Positions 45,741-60,877 of a stretch of DNA of 64,000 bases are shown here, piece after piece. A program made the position numbers and the translations under genes. This DNA is from Citrobacter sp. R56 (GTDB taxonomy: Bacteria; Pseudomonadota; Gammaproteobacteria; Enterobacterales; Enterobacteriaceae). A model generated the notes under the pieces. The model ran no database searches, was not told the DNA's origin, and was given only the letters and a program-made list of their open reading frames with translations. The stretch is taken from the NCBI RefSeq assembly GCF_016811995.1, contig NZ_CP069159.1:2728001-2792000 (forward strand), written 5' to 3'. Positions within the stretch are counted from its first letter, which is position 1, and the number at the start of each line of letters is the position of its first letter.

Positions 45741-46859
45741 ATGAACTACGATTTAATCATTATTGGCAGCGGTTCCGTTGGCGCGGCCGCCGGGTATTAC
45801 GCCACGCGTGCTGGCTTAAAGGTGCTGATGACCGATGCGCACATGCCGCCACATCAGCAGGGTAGCCACCACGGCGACTCCCGATTAATTCGCCACGCCT
45901 ACGGTGAAGGCGAAAAATACGTTCCGCTGGTGCTGCGGGCGCAAACACTGTGGGACGAACTGTCCACACGCAATGAAGATCCCATCGTTATACGCTCAGG
46001 GGTTATCAATTTCGGCCCATCCGACTCCACTTTTCTGGCCAATGTGGCGCAGAGTGCGCAACAGTGGCAGTTGAACGTCGAGCGACTGGACGCCGCCGCG
46101 ATGATGGCCCGCTGGCCTGAGATCCGCGTACCGGAGAACTACATCGGCCTGTTTGAAGCAGATTCCGGGTTTTTACGTAGTGAATTAGCCATTAAAACCT
46201 GGGTTCGCCTGGCGGAAGAAGCCGGTTGCGCACAACTCTTTAACTGCCCTGTCTCTGCCATTCATCATCATGATGACGGCGTGACGGTCGTGACCGCCGA
46301 TGGGGAATATCACGCGAAGAAAGCGCTGGTCAGCGCCGGTACCTGGGTTCAGGCACTGCTCCCCGAACTGCCTATCCAGCCCGTGCGGAAAGTGTTCGCG
46401 TGGTATCAAGCGGATGGCCGCTACAGTATCAAAAATAACTTCCCGGCATTTACTGGCGAATTACCTAATGGTGATCACTATTACGGTTTTCCTGCCGAAA
46501 ATGACGAGCTGAAAATCGGTAAGCATAATGGCGGCCAGCTGATTCACTCCCCGGAAGAACGTAAACCGTTTGCTGCCGTCGTCAGCGATGGTTCAGAAAC
46601 CTTCCCATTCCTGCGCGCCATTCTGCCGGGAGTTGGCTGTTGTCTGCACGGTGCTTCCTGCACGTACGACAACTCCCCTGATGAAGATTTTATTATCGAC
46701 ACCCTGCCTGGACACGAGAACACGCTGATTATCACCGGACTTAGCGGTCATGGTTTCAAGTTTGCCTCTGTACTGGGAGAGATTGCGGCTGATTTTGCGC
46801 AGGATAAACCGTCAGCCTTTGATCTGACGCCATTTCGACTGTCACGCTTTACGGAATAA
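45741..46859 (+). CDS. solA: N-methyl-L-tryptophan oxidase
   Basis: Monomeric sarcosine oxidase-family flavoenzyme that demethylates N-methyltryptophan. The 372 residues have the FAD-binding GSGSVG at 9-14 and [12 protein letters not shown]. The cysteine that binds FAD covalently lies in [12 protein letters not shown] near residue 307. A hairpin terminator follows immediately. Confidence 0.97.
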   Translation: MNYDLIIIGSGSVGAAAGYYATRAGLKVLMTDAHMPPHQQGSHHGDSRLIRHAYGEGEKYVPLVLRAQTLWDELSTRNEDPIVIRSGVINFGPSDSTFLANVAQSAQQWQLNVERLDAAAMMARWPEIRVPENYIGLFEADSGFLRSELAIKTWVRLAEEAGCAQLFNCPVSAIHHHDDGVTVVTADGEYHAKKALVSAGTWVQALLPELPIQPVRKVFAWYQADGRYSIKNNFPAFTGELPNGDHYYGFPAENDELKIGKHNGGQLIHSPEERKPFAAVVSDGSETFPFLRAILPGVGCCLHGASCTYDNSPDEDFIIDTLPGHENTLIITGLSGHGFKFASVLGEIAADFAQDKPSAFDLTPFRLSRFTE

Positions 46860-46868
46860 TGACTTAAT

Positions 46869-46896
46869 GGCCTCGGTATGGAGGCCATTTCTTTTT
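46869..46896 (+). terminator. terminator of solA
   Basis: GGCCTC / GAGGCC stem followed by TTTCTTTTT, ten bases past the solA stop. It overlaps the region that codes for the N terminus of YceO in E. coli. Confidence 0.8.
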
Positions 46897-46911
46897 AAGA
46901 GGTATCCGCCT

Positions 46912-47025
46912 GTGCTTCGTTTATTTCATTATCTGGTCAACAATATTCGTGAACACTTTATGCTTTACGTTATTTTGTGGTCGCTGTTGGCAATTATGGA
47001 TGTTATTTATATCCTGTTTTTCTAA
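46912..47025 (+). CDS. yceO: small membrane protein YceO
   Basis: A 37-residue protein not long enough for most gene callers: [20 protein letters not shown], then a hydrophobic segment ending VIYILFF. It aligns with E. coli YceO over the whole C-terminal part and sits in the same place between solA and yceJ. I choose GTG at 46912 because AAGAGG lies nine bases upstream. The position of the longer E. coli start is a TGG here, and the only upstream ATG (46867) overlaps the terminator. One membrane helix is predicted by eye; function unknown. Confidence 0.75.
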   Translation: MLRLFHYLVNNIREHFMLYVILWSLLAIMDVIYILFF

Positions 47026-47287
47026 GTCAGAACTATTGACATAAATTGACAAAAGTTGATATTTCTCTAAATTTAGTTTAGATAATTTGAATAACCGAAA
47101 AGCCCCCTAACCTGCACAAACAATGAGAACTTACGTACAGTTTCTCGAAACTTCTGATGCTGACATTCAGGTTAAATCAAATTTATTGAAGTAAAAATAA
47201 ATATCATTCATATTGTTATTTTTTGGTTGCAATAATCCCCTCAACACGCCATTTTCATTCACTCTTGAAATATTCATTGGTGTGTCT

Positions 47288-47860
47288 ATGCAATTCACTA
47301 ATACCCCACAACGCTATGGCGTGATTTCTGCTGCGCTGCACTGGCTGATAGCCGTCGTGGTCTACGGCATGTTCGCATTGGGTCTGTGGATGGTGACGCT
47401 CAGCTATTATGACGGCTGGTACCATCAGGCGCCGGAGCTGCATAAAAGCATCGGGATCCTGCTGATGATGGGACTGGTTATCCGGGTTGTCTGGCGGTTC
47501 ATCTCGCCGCCTCCCGCCGCCCTCAAAAGCTACTCACGCCTGACGCGCCTCGGCGCAACGCTTGGACATATCACCTTGTATGCCCTGCTGTTTAGCATCG
47601 TGCTCAGCGGCTATCTGATCTCCACCGCAGACGGTGAACCGATTAGCGTGTTTGGCTGGTTTGAAATCCCGGCCACCCTTGCCGATGCCGGCGTACAGGC
47701 CGATCTTGCCGGAAGCCTGCATCTGTGGTTTGCCTGGGGCGTTGTGATTTTGTCTCTGCTACACGGGCTGATGGCCCTCAAACATCATTTCATCGATAAA
47801 GACGACACCCTTAATCGCATGTTGGGAAAATCGTCATCTGACTATGGAGTTCAAAAATGA
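47288..47860 (+). CDS. yceJ: cytochrome b561 family protein YceJ
   Basis: Inner-membrane dihaem b-type cytochrome homologue with four membrane helices. The ATG at 47288 gives 190 residues starting [11 protein letters not shown]. Likely haem histidines are in [21 protein letters not shown] and LLHGLMAL. It overlaps yceI by four bases (ATGA), suggesting a joint role, perhaps quinone-linked as YceI binds polyisoprenoids. The 262-base gap upstream is AT-rich with no visible gene. Confidence 0.95.
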   Translation: MQFTNTPQRYGVISAALHWLIAVVVYGMFALGLWMVTLSYYDGWYHQAPELHKSIGILLMMGLVIRVVWRFISPPPAALKSYSRLTRLGATLGHITLYALLFSIVLSGYLISTADGEPISVFGWFEIPATLADAGVQADLAGSLHLWFAWGVVILSLLHGLMALKHHFIDKDDTLNRMLGKSSSDYGVQK

Positions 47861-48432
47861 AAAAAAGCCTGCTGGGAGTCACTCTCGCCTCTTTGTTGTT
47901 CACCGCCGGTTCTGCCGTTGCTGCAGACTATAAGATTGATAAAGCGGGACAACATGCCTTCGTTAACTTCCGCATCCAGCATCTGGGTTACAGCTGGTTA
48001 TACGGCTCTTTTAAAGACTTCGACGGGACATTCACCTTTGATGAAAAAAATCCGGCCGCGGATAAAGTCAATGTGACGATTAACACCAATAGCGTTGATA
48101 CTCACCACGCCGAACGTGACAAGCATCTGCGTAGCGCCGACTTCCTGAACGTCGCAAAATTCCCACAGGCGACCTTCACCTCTACCAGTGTGAAGAAAGA
48201 CGGCGATGAGCTGGATATCACCGGCAACCTGACGCTCAACGGCGTGACCAAACCAGTAACACTGGAAGCGAAGTTGACAGGCCAGGGCGATGACCCCTGG
48301 GGTGGAAAACGCGCAGGCTTTGAAGCGGAAGGAAAAATTAAGCTGAAGGACTTCAACATCACCACCGATCTCGGCCCGGCTTCCCAGGAAGTCGATTTGA
48401 TTATCTCTGTCGAAGGCGTTCAGCAGAAGTAA
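47857..48432 (+). CDS. yceI: periplasmic lipocalin-like protein YceI
   Basis: Secreted polyisoprenoid-binding-family protein, base- and osmotic-induced in E. coli, with unknown physiological role. It has 191 residues with a signal peptide cut after AVA (residue 22), then the YceI beta-barrel. Start codon and yceJ stop overlap. Confidence 0.96.
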   Translation: MKKSLLGVTLASLLFTAGSAVAADYKIDKAGQHAFVNFRIQHLGYSWLYGSFKDFDGTFTFDEKNPAADKVNVTINTNSVDTHHAERDKHLRSADFLNVAKFPQATFTSTSVKKDGDELDITGNLTLNGVTKPVTLEAKLTGQGDDPWGGKRAGFEAEGKIKLKDFNITTDLGPASQEVDLIISVEGVQQK

Positions 48433-48443
48433 CCGGTTGAGAA

Positions 48444-48475
48444 ATGCCGGATAACGTGTTTGCTCCGTTATCCGG
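48444..48475. terminator. REP-like hairpin between yceI and trhO
   Basis: GCCGGATAACG / CGTTATCCGGC, a perfect 11-base inverted repeat, lies between the convergent yceI and trhO ends. It resembles a REP unit; there is no clear T run, so it may stabilise rather than terminate. Confidence 0.55.
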
Positions 48476-48482
48476 CTAAACG

Positions 48483-49535
48483 TTATTCCGCTGGATCCGG
48501 GATACCCAGTTTTGTATTCAGGCGACCGCGTGATTTATTGAAGATTTTATTGCCGTTTTCACGGCCCGCACGCCGCCGACGCTGTTCTTCTTCCGGTAAC
48601 GCACTCTCTTCACAACAGAGATCGCTGCAACAGCCCTGATACTTCTCAGCGCAGGCTGGACACTGAATAAACAGCAGATGGCAGCCATCGTTTCGGCAAT
48701 TGGTATGACTGTCGCACAACACGCCACACTGGTGGCAATGGGCAATCACCTTTTCAGAAATTCGCTCTCCCATACGCTCATCAAAAACAAAATTCTTACC
48801 GATAAAGCGAACCGGAAGCCCCTGTTCACGCGCCCGGCGCGCATATTCAATAATGCCACCTTCAATATGCCAAACCTTGCTAAAACCGTTATGTTTCATC
48901 CAGGCGCTGGCTTTTTCACAGCGAATACCACCGGTGCAGTACATCACGATTTTTTTGTCTTTGTGTTCCTGCATCATCTCGACCGCTTTCGGTAACTGCT
49001 CGCGGAAGGTGTCTGCGGGGATTTCCAGCGCGTTCTCAAAATGGCCCACTTCGTATTCGTAGTGGTTACGCATGTCGATGAACACCGCATCGGGATCGTC
49101 CAGCATGGCGTTCACTTCAGCCGCCTTCAGATAGTCTCCCACGTCGCTGGCATCAAAGCTTTCATCCTCAATACCGTCGGCCACAATCCGATCGCGCACC
49201 TTCATACGCAGTACCCAGAATGATTTACCGTCATCATCCAGAGCAATGTTAAGGCGCAGTCCGGCAAGTGCGGGATCAAAGGCGTAAAGTTGTTCACGGA
49301 AGGCATCTACATGGCTTTGCGGAACGCTGATTTGCGCGTTAATACCTTCATGAGCCAAATAAACACGCCCGAAGACATTCAACGCCGTGAACATCTGGTA
49401 CATCGCATCACGCGTGCTTTGCGGGTCCGCGATAGTGAAATATTTGTAAAAGGAGATCGTTGTACGCGGTTCTGTCTCAGCCAGCATCCTGGCTCTGAGC
49501 GCATCATTCGATATGCGGTTGTGTAACACTGGCAT
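48483..49535 (-). CDS. trhO: tRNA uridine(34) hydroxylase TrhO
   Basis: Oxygen-dependent enzyme that makes 5-hydroxyuridine at tRNA position 34. The ATG at 49535 gives 350 residues (E. coli YceA length). An N-terminal ferredoxin-like domain is followed by a rhodanese domain ([17 protein letters not shown]). Its active cysteine is in [12 protein letters not shown] cysteine-rich zinc-like C terminus ([26 protein letters not shown]) ends it. Confidence 0.96.
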   Translation of the reverse strand: MPVLHNRISNDALRARMLAETEPRTTISFYKYFTIADPQSTRDAMYQMFTALNVFGRVYLAHEGINAQISVPQSHVDAFREQLYAFDPALAGLRLNIALDDDGKSFWVLRMKVRDRIVADGIEDESFDASDVGDYLKAAEVNAMLDDPDAVFIDMRNHYEYEVGHFENALEIPADTFREQLPKAVEMMQEHKDKKIVMYCTGGIRCEKASAWMKHNGFSKVWHIEGGIIEYARRAREQGLPVRFIGKNFVFDERMGERISEKVIAHCHQCGVLCDSHTNCRNDGCHLLFIQCPACAEKYQGCCSDLCCEESALPEEEQRRRRAGRENGNKIFNKSRGRLNTKLGIPDPAE

Positions 49536-49755
49536 GGTGTACGTATCCTGCGATTGATAAAAATGAAAATCGGGCGGCATCATAAAGCAAACCTCGCCAA
49601 TTTACATCCACACATTTTGCGCTACATTTCAGGCTTCGCATTTAAAAAACTACCAACAATTGCCGTTTTTATCACCATTCTATAGCCGCAAATTTTTGCT
49701 ACGCGCGAAAAAATGCAACAATACAGGGAATTGTTCGTTTATAGACAGGATAGAC

Positions 49756-50676
49756 ATGACGAATTTACCCAAATTCTCCGCCGCATTACTCCATCCACGT
49801 TATTGGTTGACCTGGCTGGGCGTAGGCGTTCTTTGGTTGGTTGTACAACTGCCCTACCCGATTATCCACAAACTGGGCTGTGGATTAGGTCATCTGGCGC
49901 TGCGATTCATGAAGCAACGCACCAGAGTGGCATACCGTAATCTGGAACTCTGCTTTCCACAAATGAGTGAGCAAGAGCGCCACCAGATGGTGGTCAAAAA
50001 TTTTGAGTCCGTGGGTATGGGATTGATGGAAACCGGCATGGCCTGGTTTTGGTCAGACCGTCGGATGTCCCGCTGGACTGAAGTGATCGGCATGGAGCAT
50101 ATTCGCGACGTTCAGGCACAAAAACGCGGGATCCTGCTGGTTGGCATGCATTTTTTGACACTGGAGATCGGAGCCCGCATGTTTGGCCTGCAGGAGCCCG
50201 GTATCGGCGTCTATCGACCAAACGACAATCCGCTGCTGGACTGGCTGCAAACCTGGGGACGCCTGCGTTCCAATAAATCCATGCTCGATCGTAAAGACCT
50301 GAAAGGCATGGTCAAAGCGCTGAAAAAAGGGGAAGTCGTCTGGTATGCGCCGGATCATGACTACGGCCCGCGATCCAGCGTATTTGTTCCCTTTTTTGCA
50401 GTAGAACAAGCCGCTACTACATCCGGAACCTGGATGCTCTCCCGTATGTCGAATGCCTGCCTGGTGCCTTTTGTTCCGCGCCGTAAACCTGACGGCAAAG
50501 GGTATCAACTGATTATGTTACCGCCAGAGTGTTCTCCGCCTCTGGATGATGCCGAAACCACCGCGGCCTGGATGAATAAAGTGGTTGAGAAGTGCATCAT
50601 GATGGCTCCCGAGCAGTATATGTGGCTACATCGTCGCTTCAAAACGCGCCCTGAAGGCGTCCCCTCCCGCTATTAA
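49756..50676 (+). CDS. lpxL: lipid A biosynthesis lauroyltransferase
   Basis: Inner-membrane acyltransferase adding laurate to Kdo2-lipid IVA. The ATG at 49756 gives 306 residues, as in E. coli; the frame is open upstream to 49660 but not conserved. The catalytic motif is the HX4E form (HFLTLE), and the YAPDHDYGP motif is present. One N-terminal membrane helix is seen. Confidence 0.97.
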   Translation: MTNLPKFSAALLHPRYWLTWLGVGVLWLVVQLPYPIIHKLGCGLGHLALRFMKQRTRVAYRNLELCFPQMSEQERHQMVVKNFESVGMGLMETGMAWFWSDRRMSRWTEVIGMEHIRDVQAQKRGILLVGMHFLTLEIGARMFGLQEPGIGVYRPNDNPLLDWLQTWGRLRSNKSMLDRKDLKGMVKALKKGEVVWYAPDHDYGPRSSVFVPFFAVEQAATTSGTWMLSRMSNACLVPFVPRRKPDGKGYQLIMLPPECSPPLDDAETTAAWMNKVVEKCIMMAPEQYMWLHRRFKTRPEGVPSRY

Positions 50677-50824
50677 ACTGCACACGCAGCCCTTTATGGG
50701 CTGCACAACTCGCCTTTTAGCTTTAAAAGCGCCCGTCCATTGCAGCGCCCCTGATGCAGGCGCATAATTAGCGTGCTTATTTTTATTCATCAGCGCGCCA
50801 CCGCGCCTCGCACAGTGGAAAGCT

Positions 50825-52030
50825 ATGTCACCCTCAGATGATGTTCCCATAAACTGGAAACGCAATCTCACCGTTGCCTGGCTGGGCTGTTTTTTAACCG
50901 GGGCGGCATTTAGCCTGGTCATGCCATTCTTACCGCTTTACGTCGAACAGCTCGGCGTGACGGGTCATAGCGCCCTTAACATGTGGTCAGGTCTGGTGTT
51001 CAGCATCACCTTTTTGTTTTCCGCCATTGCCTCCCCCTTCTGGGGCGGACTGGCGGATCGTAAAGGTCGTAAAATCATGCTGCTGCGTTCCGCGTTGGGT
51101 ATGGCTATCGTGATGGTGTTCATGGGGCTGGCGCAAAATATCTGGCAGTTTCTCGTCCTGCGGGCCTTATTGGGTCTGCTGGGTGGATTTATCCCCAACG
51201 CTAACGCGCTGATCGCCACGCAGGTTCCCCGTCATAAAAGCGGTTGGGCACTTGGCACGCTCTCTACCGGGGGCGTCAGCGGTGCATTGCTCGGCCCGCT
51301 GGCGGGCGGATTACTGGCGGACCATTACGGTCTGCGTCCGGTTTTTTTCATTACCGCCAGTGTGTTGTTTTCCTGTTTTTTACTGACGCTCTTTTTTATT
51401 CGCGAACATTTTCAGCCGGTCAGCAAAAAAGAGATGCTCCGCCTTCGCGAGGTCGTCGCCTCACTGAAGAACCCGCGATTGGTGCTGAGTCTGTTCGTCA
51501 CCACCCTGATTATTCAGGTTGCCACTGGCTCTATTGCGCCGATCCTCACACTGTATGTACGTGAGTTAGCGGGTAACGTCAGCAATATTGCGTTTATTAG
51601 CGGCATGATTGCTTCAGTCCCAGGCGTCGCGGCCTTACTCAGTGCCCCCCGGCTCGGTAAACTCGGAGACCGAATTGGGCCGGAGAAAATCCTGATCGTT
51701 GCGCTGGTGATTTCGGTGTTGCTGTTAATCCCTATGTCCTTTGTACAGACCCCCTGGCAACTCGGGATCCTGCGCTTTTTACTGGGTGCAGCGGATGGTG
51801 CCCTGCTTCCTGCCGTCCAGACGTTGCTGGTGTATAACTCGACCAACCAGGTGGCCGGTCGGATCTTCAGTTACAACCAGTCTTTTCGCGACATCGGTAA
51901 TGTCACAGGACCGCTGATGGGTGCCGCTATCTCGGCAAATTACGGTTTCCGCGCCGTATTTTGCGTTACCGCTGTCGTGGTGCTGTTCAACGCCCTCTAC
52001 TCCTGGAACAGCCTGCAGCGACGCCGGTAA
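50825..52030 (+). CDS. mdtG: MFS efflux transporter MdtG
   Basis: Drug:H+ antiporter of the MFS; E. coli MdtG gives fosfomycin and deoxycholate resistance when overproduced. It has 401 residues (408 in E. coli), with the MFS A motif [13 protein letters not shown] after the second helix and 12 helices. E. coli mdtG has a MarA/SoxS/Rob box; the segment before this start is GC-rich, and I could not confirm one. Confidence 0.96.
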   Translation: MSPSDDVPINWKRNLTVAWLGCFLTGAAFSLVMPFLPLYVEQLGVTGHSALNMWSGLVFSITFLFSAIASPFWGGLADRKGRKIMLLRSALGMAIVMVFMGLAQNIWQFLVLRALLGLLGGFIPNANALIATQVPRHKSGWALGTLSTGGVSGALLGPLAGGLLADHYGLRPVFFITASVLFSCFLLTLFFIREHFQPVSKKEMLRLREVVASLKNPRLVLSLFVTTLIIQVATGSIAPILTLYVRELAGNVSNIAFISGMIASVPGVAALLSAPRLGKLGDRIGPEKILIVALVISVLLLIPMSFVQTPWQLGILRFLLGAADGALLPAVQTLLVYNSTNQVAGRIFSYNQSFRDIGNVTGPLMGAAISANYGFRAVFCVTAVVVLFNALYSWNSLQRRR

Positions 52031-52148
52031 GTGTCTGGAGCACGCCGCATCTCAGACATCTGAATGATTTTTGCGCATTCATACTTGCAAAACCAAAGAA
52101 TCAGCTATTATTTCCCTGAATACCTCGTCAAATCAAAGGGAGACACTG

Positions 52149-52520
52149 ATGACCATGTATGCCACGCTGGAAGAAGCCATCGACGCAGCCCGTGAAGAAT
52201 TTCTGGCTGACTCAGGCCTCGAGCAAGATGAAGCGAATGTTCAACAGCTCAACGTGCAAAAATACGTACTGCAGGATGGCGACATCATGTGGCAGGTCGA
52301 ATTTTTTGCCGACGACGGTGAAGAAGGTGAATGTCTGCCCATGCTAAGCGGCGAAGCGGCGCAATGTGTCTTTGACGGCGATTATGATGAGATTGAGATT
52401 CGACAGGAGTGGCAGGAGGAGAATACCCTTCATGAATGGGATGAAGGCGAATTCCAGCTTGAACCGCCACTTGATACCGAAGAGGGGCAAACCGCCGCCG
52501 ATGAATGGGATGAGCGCTAG
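52149..52520 (+). CDS. msyB: acidic protein MsyB
   Basis: Highly acidic cytosolic protein that in multicopy suppresses E. coli secY and secA mutants; its real role is unknown. The ATG at 52149 gives 123 residues (124 in E. coli) with a GGGAG ribosome site. The C-terminal half is packed with Asp/Glu and Trp. Its stop codon abuts that of yceK with no spacer. Confidence 0.94.
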   Translation: MTMYATLEEAIDAAREEFLADSGLEQDEANVQQLNVQKYVLQDGDIMWQVEFFADDGEEGECLPMLSGEAAQCVFDGDYDEIEIRQEWQEENTLHEWDEGEFQLEPPLDTEEGQTAADEWDER

Positions 52521-52748
52521 TTATTCATAGGGGCCGTGGTGAATATCCAGCGGGAGCAACAGCGTATCAAACACCAGGGAAAAGGGCAGATCGAGAATGG
52601 TGACATAGCGCCATGCCGAATCCCGAACATCCCACTGCACACCGGGATAGTATTGGTTGCCATGCCCCTGACCGGGAATGGTTCTGCTAATAATGCTGCC
52701 GCAACCGCTGAGTAACAGCACCATGATGCCTACTGCCAGTGTTCGCAC
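52521..52748 (-). CDS. yceK: DUF1375 lipoprotein YceK
   Basis: Small predicted outer-membrane lipoprotein, function unknown. I choose the GTG at 52748 because GATGAGG lies six bases upstream and the 75-residue product equals the E. coli length; an ATG at 52760 is the alternative but has no ribosome site. The lipobox is LLSGC (Cys at 16), and the rest (TIPGQGHGNQYYPGV) is nearly invariant. It is convergent and immediately adjacent to msyB. Confidence 0.88.
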   Translation of the reverse strand: MRTLAVGIMVLLLSGCGSIISRTIPGQGHGNQYYPGVQWDVRDSAWRYVTILDLPFSLVFDTLLLPLDIHHGPYE

Positions 52749-52782
52749 TGGATACCTCATCAATCATTTATTGAGTCCAAAA

Positions 52783-52809
52783 AAAATACCGGCACCTGGC
52801 CGGTATTTT
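52783..52809 (-). terminator. terminator of opgGH
   Basis: Perfect 11-base stem (AAAATACCGGC / GCCGGTATTTT) followed on the minus strand by further T residues, 13 bases past the opgH stop. Confidence 0.9.
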
Positions 52810-52822
52810 CATCTCGCTTCGT

Positions 52823-56957
<4,135 letters not shown>

Positions 56958-57151
56958 TCAGGCATTCCGACAACTGAATCGAGCCATCGTTCAGCGCGCT
57001 GGCTCATGGATTAAGCAGGTTCATACGCCTATCTTCACTTTCAGTGCTTATCCTGGAGACAGGTTGTTGGACTTGGTGTAGGGTTGCCTTCGAATGTAAC
57101 CATAATTTGTCTTCGGGATAAGACGAAAAGTCTGAGAATGCGTGTCCATCT

Positions 57152-58312
57152 ATGAATCCAGTACCCCCGCAACGTGAATACTTTCTTGACTCCATCCGCG
57201 CCTGGCTGATGTTGTTGGGGATCCCCTTTCATATCTCACTGATATATTCAGGTCATACATGGCATGTGAACAGTGCGGAGCCGTCGTGGTGGCTTACGCT
57301 CTTTAATGATTTTGTCCATGCGTTTCGCATGCAGGTCTTTTTTGTTATTTCGGGTTATTTTTCGTACATGCTATTCCTGCGTTATCCCTTAAAACGCTGG
57401 TGGAAGGTCCGCGTAGAACGCGTGGGAATTCCCATGTTGACCGCCATTCCTCTACTCACATTGCCACAATTTATTATGTTGCAATATGTCAAAGGAAAGG
57501 CGGACAGCTGGCATACCCTCTCGGCTTACGATAAATATAATGCGCTGGCCTGGGAATTAATTTCTCACCTCTGGTTTTTGCTGGTACTGGTGGTATTAAC
57601 GACGCTGAGCATGTGGGTGTTTACCCAAATTAAAAAACGTCTGGACGCCGCTGAAAACACGTTGATGACACATATTTCCATGCCGAAACTGACCTTCATC
57701 TTTTTCTTACTCGGTGTGGGTTACGCGGTCGTCAGACGCACTATTCTTGTCCTCTATCCTCCCATACTCAGTGACGGCCTGTTCAATTTCGTCGTCATGC
57801 AAACCTTGTTTTACGTTCCCTTTTTCATGCTGGGCGCGCTGGCGTTTATCTCGCCTAATTTGAAAGCGCTCTTCACGACGCCTTCACGCGGATGCACCAT
57901 TGCCGCAGGCCTTGCCTTTGCGGCCTATCTGCTGAACCAGCATTACGGCAACGGTGATGCCTGGATGTATGAAGCGGAGTATGTCATTACCATGGTGATG
58001 GGGCTGTGGATGGTGAATGTGGTCTTTTCTCTGGGGCATCGTTTACTGAATTTTCAATCGGCTCGCGTCACCTATTTTGTCAATGCGTCGCTCTTTATCT
58101 ACCTGGTACACCACCCCTTAACGCTGTTTTTCGGGGCCTACATCACCCCACATATTTCATCTAACTTGCTCGGATTTATATGCGGTCTGGTCTTTGTCAT
58201 TGGTATTGCGTTAATTCTGTACGAAATCCATTTACGCGTACCGTTGTTGAAATTTTTGTTTTCGGGCAAACCGCCGGTTAAACGTGATAAAAATGATGCG
58301 GTGGCCAATTAA
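57152..58312 (+). CDS. opgC: glucans biosynthesis protein C (succinyltransferase)
   Basis: Inner-membrane acyltransferase-3 family protein that succinylates periplasmic glucans. It has 386 residues (385 in E. coli) and about ten membrane helices. The family's N-terminal motif is seen: [23 protein letters not shown], with an early histidine. It is divergent from opgGH across a 272-base gap. Confidence 0.96.
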   Translation: MNPVPPQREYFLDSIRAWLMLLGIPFHISLIYSGHTWHVNSAEPSWWLTLFNDFVHAFRMQVFFVISGYFSYMLFLRYPLKRWWKVRVERVGIPMLTAIPLLTLPQFIMLQYVKGKADSWHTLSAYDKYNALAWELISHLWFLLVLVVLTTLSMWVFTQIKKRLDAAENTLMTHISMPKLTFIFFLLGVGYAVVRRTILVLYPPILSDGLFNFVVMQTLFYVPFFMLGALAFISPNLKALFTTPSRGCTIAAGLAFAAYLLNQHYGNGDAWMYEAEYVITMVMGLWMVNVVFSLGHRLLNFQSARVTYFVNASLFIYLVHHPLTLFFGAYITPHISSNLLGFICGLVFVIGIALILYEIHLRVPLLKFLFSGKPPVKRDKNDAVAN

Positions 58313-58334
58313 TTTCCACTATGTGGAATTTAGT

Positions 58335-59756
58335 CTAGAGCAACCATTCAATCGGTAATAACGACGCCAGTCGCACCTGAACCCGCTTCCAGAATCCTGT
58401 GGCGGGTTCTTTTTTTAGTACCACTTCTTCGCTCTGTTGGCGATCGACCCAATTGACGCGCCCCCACTTGTCCAGACGCAGTTGCCAGGCTGAATCGCGC
58501 TGCCGTTGTATAAAACGCTCATGAATAAGCGACGCCAACGCCTCACTTTCTATGACAAATCCCATTTCGGTATTCAGCAACGTCGAGCGAGGGTCAAAAT
58601 TAAGCGAGCCGATGAACACTTTATTGCCATCAATACTGAAGGTTTTTGCATGCAGACTGGAGCCAGAGTTTCCCGTTAATCCACGATCGTGAAGCCCTGC
58701 GTCACGCGTGTTGGTCGGTTTCAGTTCATATAACTCAATTCCGTAGCGAAGCAATTTTTTGCGCCAGCGCGCATACCCCGCATGGACAACTGCCACATCA
58801 TTCGCCGCCAGAGAATTGGTCAGAATCGCTATCCTGACGCCTTTCCTGACCAGTTGCAGCAGTTGAATAACACCAGCGCGGGTCGGGACAAAATAGGCTG
58901 AGATAATATCGATTCGCTTTGACGGAGAGCCCATCACATCAAACAATCGTTGCGGCAGCAGCGAATGACGCTGGGCTTTCCCTTCGCCTTTTGAGGGATC
59001 ATCGCTAAGAAGCCGGGTTTTCGCCCAAATCAAAGGCAGCGAACCGCCATCAAGGTGCGACATAAACTGGCTGGTCTCCAGTTTATTTAAGTAACGGCGA
59101 GTCATGTCGTCGTTATACCAGGATTCAGGGAAGTCGAGATGGTGAAGATGCTCGCGTTCGGGCAGTTCCAGCACATCCTGCAGGGTAGAAACCGATCCAC
59201 AATGCCAGTAACGTTCAAAGTCATCGGCCACCTCTTTCACCACCGGACCGACGGCCATCACGTCAAGATCGGAAAACAGTGGCTCCTCCCCTGCACCGAA
59301 ATAGGCGTCACCAATGTTTCGCCCGCCGACCAGTGTGATAACCCCATCCGCCGTATAGCTTTTGTTGTGCATACGGCGGTTCAGCCGCGCAAAATCGGTT
59401 AAATATCCCAGTACGCGCAGCGTGCGAAACGAGAACGGATTAAACAGGCGGACTTCAATATTAGGATGGTTGTCCAGCAACTGGAGCGTATCGTCCAGCC
59501 CTGGGGTGTTGTTATCATCTAAAAGCAGGCGAACGTGGACACCCCGATTTGCCGCTGCCATTAACACCGAAAACAGCAAACGCCCGGACATGTCGTTTTC
59601 CCAAATGTAATACTGCACATCCAGGGTACGTTCTGCCATTTCAGTAAGCCGGTAACGGGCGGCGAATGCATCCATACCATCACCCAGCGCAAGGATCCCA
59701 CACTCACCTGGATGGCTTGAACAAAGAGGCGCGACCGCTCGTTCAAGTCGCGTCAT
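58335..59756 (-). CDS. clsC: cardiolipin synthase C
   Basis: Phospholipase D superfamily enzyme that makes cardiolipin from phosphatidylglycerol and phosphatidylethanolamine. Starting at 59756 it has 473 residues, the E. coli length; an ATG at 59774 is possible. Both HKD motifs are present: HNKSYTADGVITLVGGRN and HAKTFSIDGNKVFIGSLN. It lies one base after ymdB; in E. coli ymdB co-expression raises ClsC activity. Confidence 0.95.
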   Translation of the reverse strand: MTRLERAVAPLCSSHPGECGILALGDGMDAFAARYRLTEMAERTLDVQYYIWENDMSGRLLFSVLMAAANRGVHVRLLLDDNNTPGLDDTLQLLDNHPNIEVRLFNPFSFRTLRVLGYLTDFARLNRRMHNKSYTADGVITLVGGRNIGDAYFGAGEEPLFSDLDVMAVGPVVKEVADDFERYWHCGSVSTLQDVLELPEREHLHHLDFPESWYNDDMTRRYLNKLETSQFMSHLDGGSLPLIWAKTRLLSDDPSKGEGKAQRHSLLPQRLFDVMGSPSKRIDIISAYFVPTRAGVIQLLQLVRKGVRIAILTNSLAANDVAVVHAGYARWRKKLLRYGIELYELKPTNTRDAGLHDRGLTGNSGSSLHAKTFSIDGNKVFIGSLNFDPRSTLLNTEMGFVIESEALASLIHERFIQRQRDSAWQLRLDKWGRVNWVDRQQSEEVVLKKEPATGFWKRVQVRLASLLPIEWLL

Positions 59757-59757
59757 C

Positions 59758-60300
59758 TCAGAAGGTATCCTCATCGCCCTGTTGAGTCAGCAAGCGTGAG
59801 TACAAGTGAGCATTTTCTTCATCATAACAAACGAAATACACCTGATCGGGCAAGGCGCGACGGATAAGAAATTTCGACACCGTTTTCACGGCGATCTCGG
59901 CAGCCGCTGCGCGCGGATACCCATACGCACCGGTGCTGATGGCAGGAAAAGCAATGGAGTTGTAACCGTTGGCCAGCGCCAGTTGCAGACTATTCAGATA
60001 AGCATCTTCCAGCAGTTCCGCTTCACGGTGCTCCCCACCCTGCCAGACCGGACCGACTGCATGGATCACTGCTTTAGCGGGGAGATCGCCCGCCAGAGTG
60101 ATAACCGCATGGCCCGCAGGACACTCGCCCATCTGCTGTATCACTTTTTTGCACGCCTCGAGCAGTGCCGGTCCTGCGGCACGATGAATTGCACCATCAA
60201 CGCCCCCGCCCCCCAGTAATGAAGAGTTTGCGGCATTAACGATCACATCTACAGCCACCTGCGTAATGTCACCGTGCAGAACATGAACACGCGATTTCAT
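59758..60300 (-). CDS. ymdB: O-acetyl-ADP-ribose deacetylase / RNase III inhibitor YmdB
   Basis: Macrodomain protein; in E. coli it deacetylates O-acetyl-ADP-ribose and restrains RNase III. Its 180 residues (177 in E. coli) include [21 protein letters not shown] with the catalytic Asn and Asp, and the ISTGAYGYP loop. It is coupled to clsC. Confidence 0.96.
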   Translation of the reverse strand: MKSRVHVLHGDITQVAVDVIVNAANSSLLGGGGVDGAIHRAAGPALLEACKKVIQQMGECPAGHAVITLAGDLPAKAVIHAVGPVWQGGEHREAELLEDAYLNSLQLALANGYNSIAFPAISTGAYGYPRAAAAEIAVKTVSKFLIRRALPDQVYFVCYDEENAHLYSRLLTQQGDEDTF

Positions 60301-60399
60301 AAATCCCCCTAACTTGAGTCTATCTTCTAAGTGTACAGCAGGGGTTTCAATGAAATCGCGCTTTTTAATGACAGTTTGCGTTGTTGCCGTTTCAGCGGC

Positions 60400-60723
60400 C
60401 TATTTGTACTCAATACTCAAAATCGCCATGTTTTTTTGCGCATTAAGATAATGCATTTTCACGTTGGCAATCTGCTGAATCTGTTGAGGCGCGGTCGACA
60501 CCTGCTGGAGGGTAAACTGGTTGGTTTTCATCGCGCCATTATGCGCACAAGACAGGGAAACCTGCTGCTGCCGGGATGAAACATCACAAGGAGACTCAAC
60601 GATTTCGCCGCGAAAATGAATAATGCCGCCTTGCACTTTCTTTTCAGCCATTGTCGAGACAGAAAAAAGAATAAGAGCAGCCATGCTCGTCGTCAGAAGA
60701 AGCCTGGGCCAACGTGTAAACAT
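60400..60723 (-). CDS. ymdA: conserved hypothetical protein YmdA
   Basis: Function unknown. The ATG at 60723 gives 107 residues with a signal peptide (FTRWPRLLLTTSMAALILFS, cut near STMA). A mature region with two cysteines (SPCDVSS and SLSCAHNG) resembles fimbrial-type periplasmic folds. It lies after csgC as in E. coli, but no curli role is known. Confidence 0.85.
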   Translation of the reverse strand: MFTRWPRLLLTTSMAALILFSVSTMAEKKVQGGIIHFRGEIVESPCDVSSRQQQVSLSCAHNGAMKTNQFTLQQVSTAPQQIQQIANVKMHYLNAQKNMAILSIEYK

Positions 60724-60877
60724 GATAGCGCTCCTCAATGATAAATCATCCTTGAGGGGTCGGTGTTTTCCTTTACAGCTGAGATGGAGGTTCACGTCAA
60801 TGGCGTGGACGCCTCTTTATAGTCATAGAACAACAACCGCTCCCCTGCCATATCATTTATATTAATAAATCAGATGA

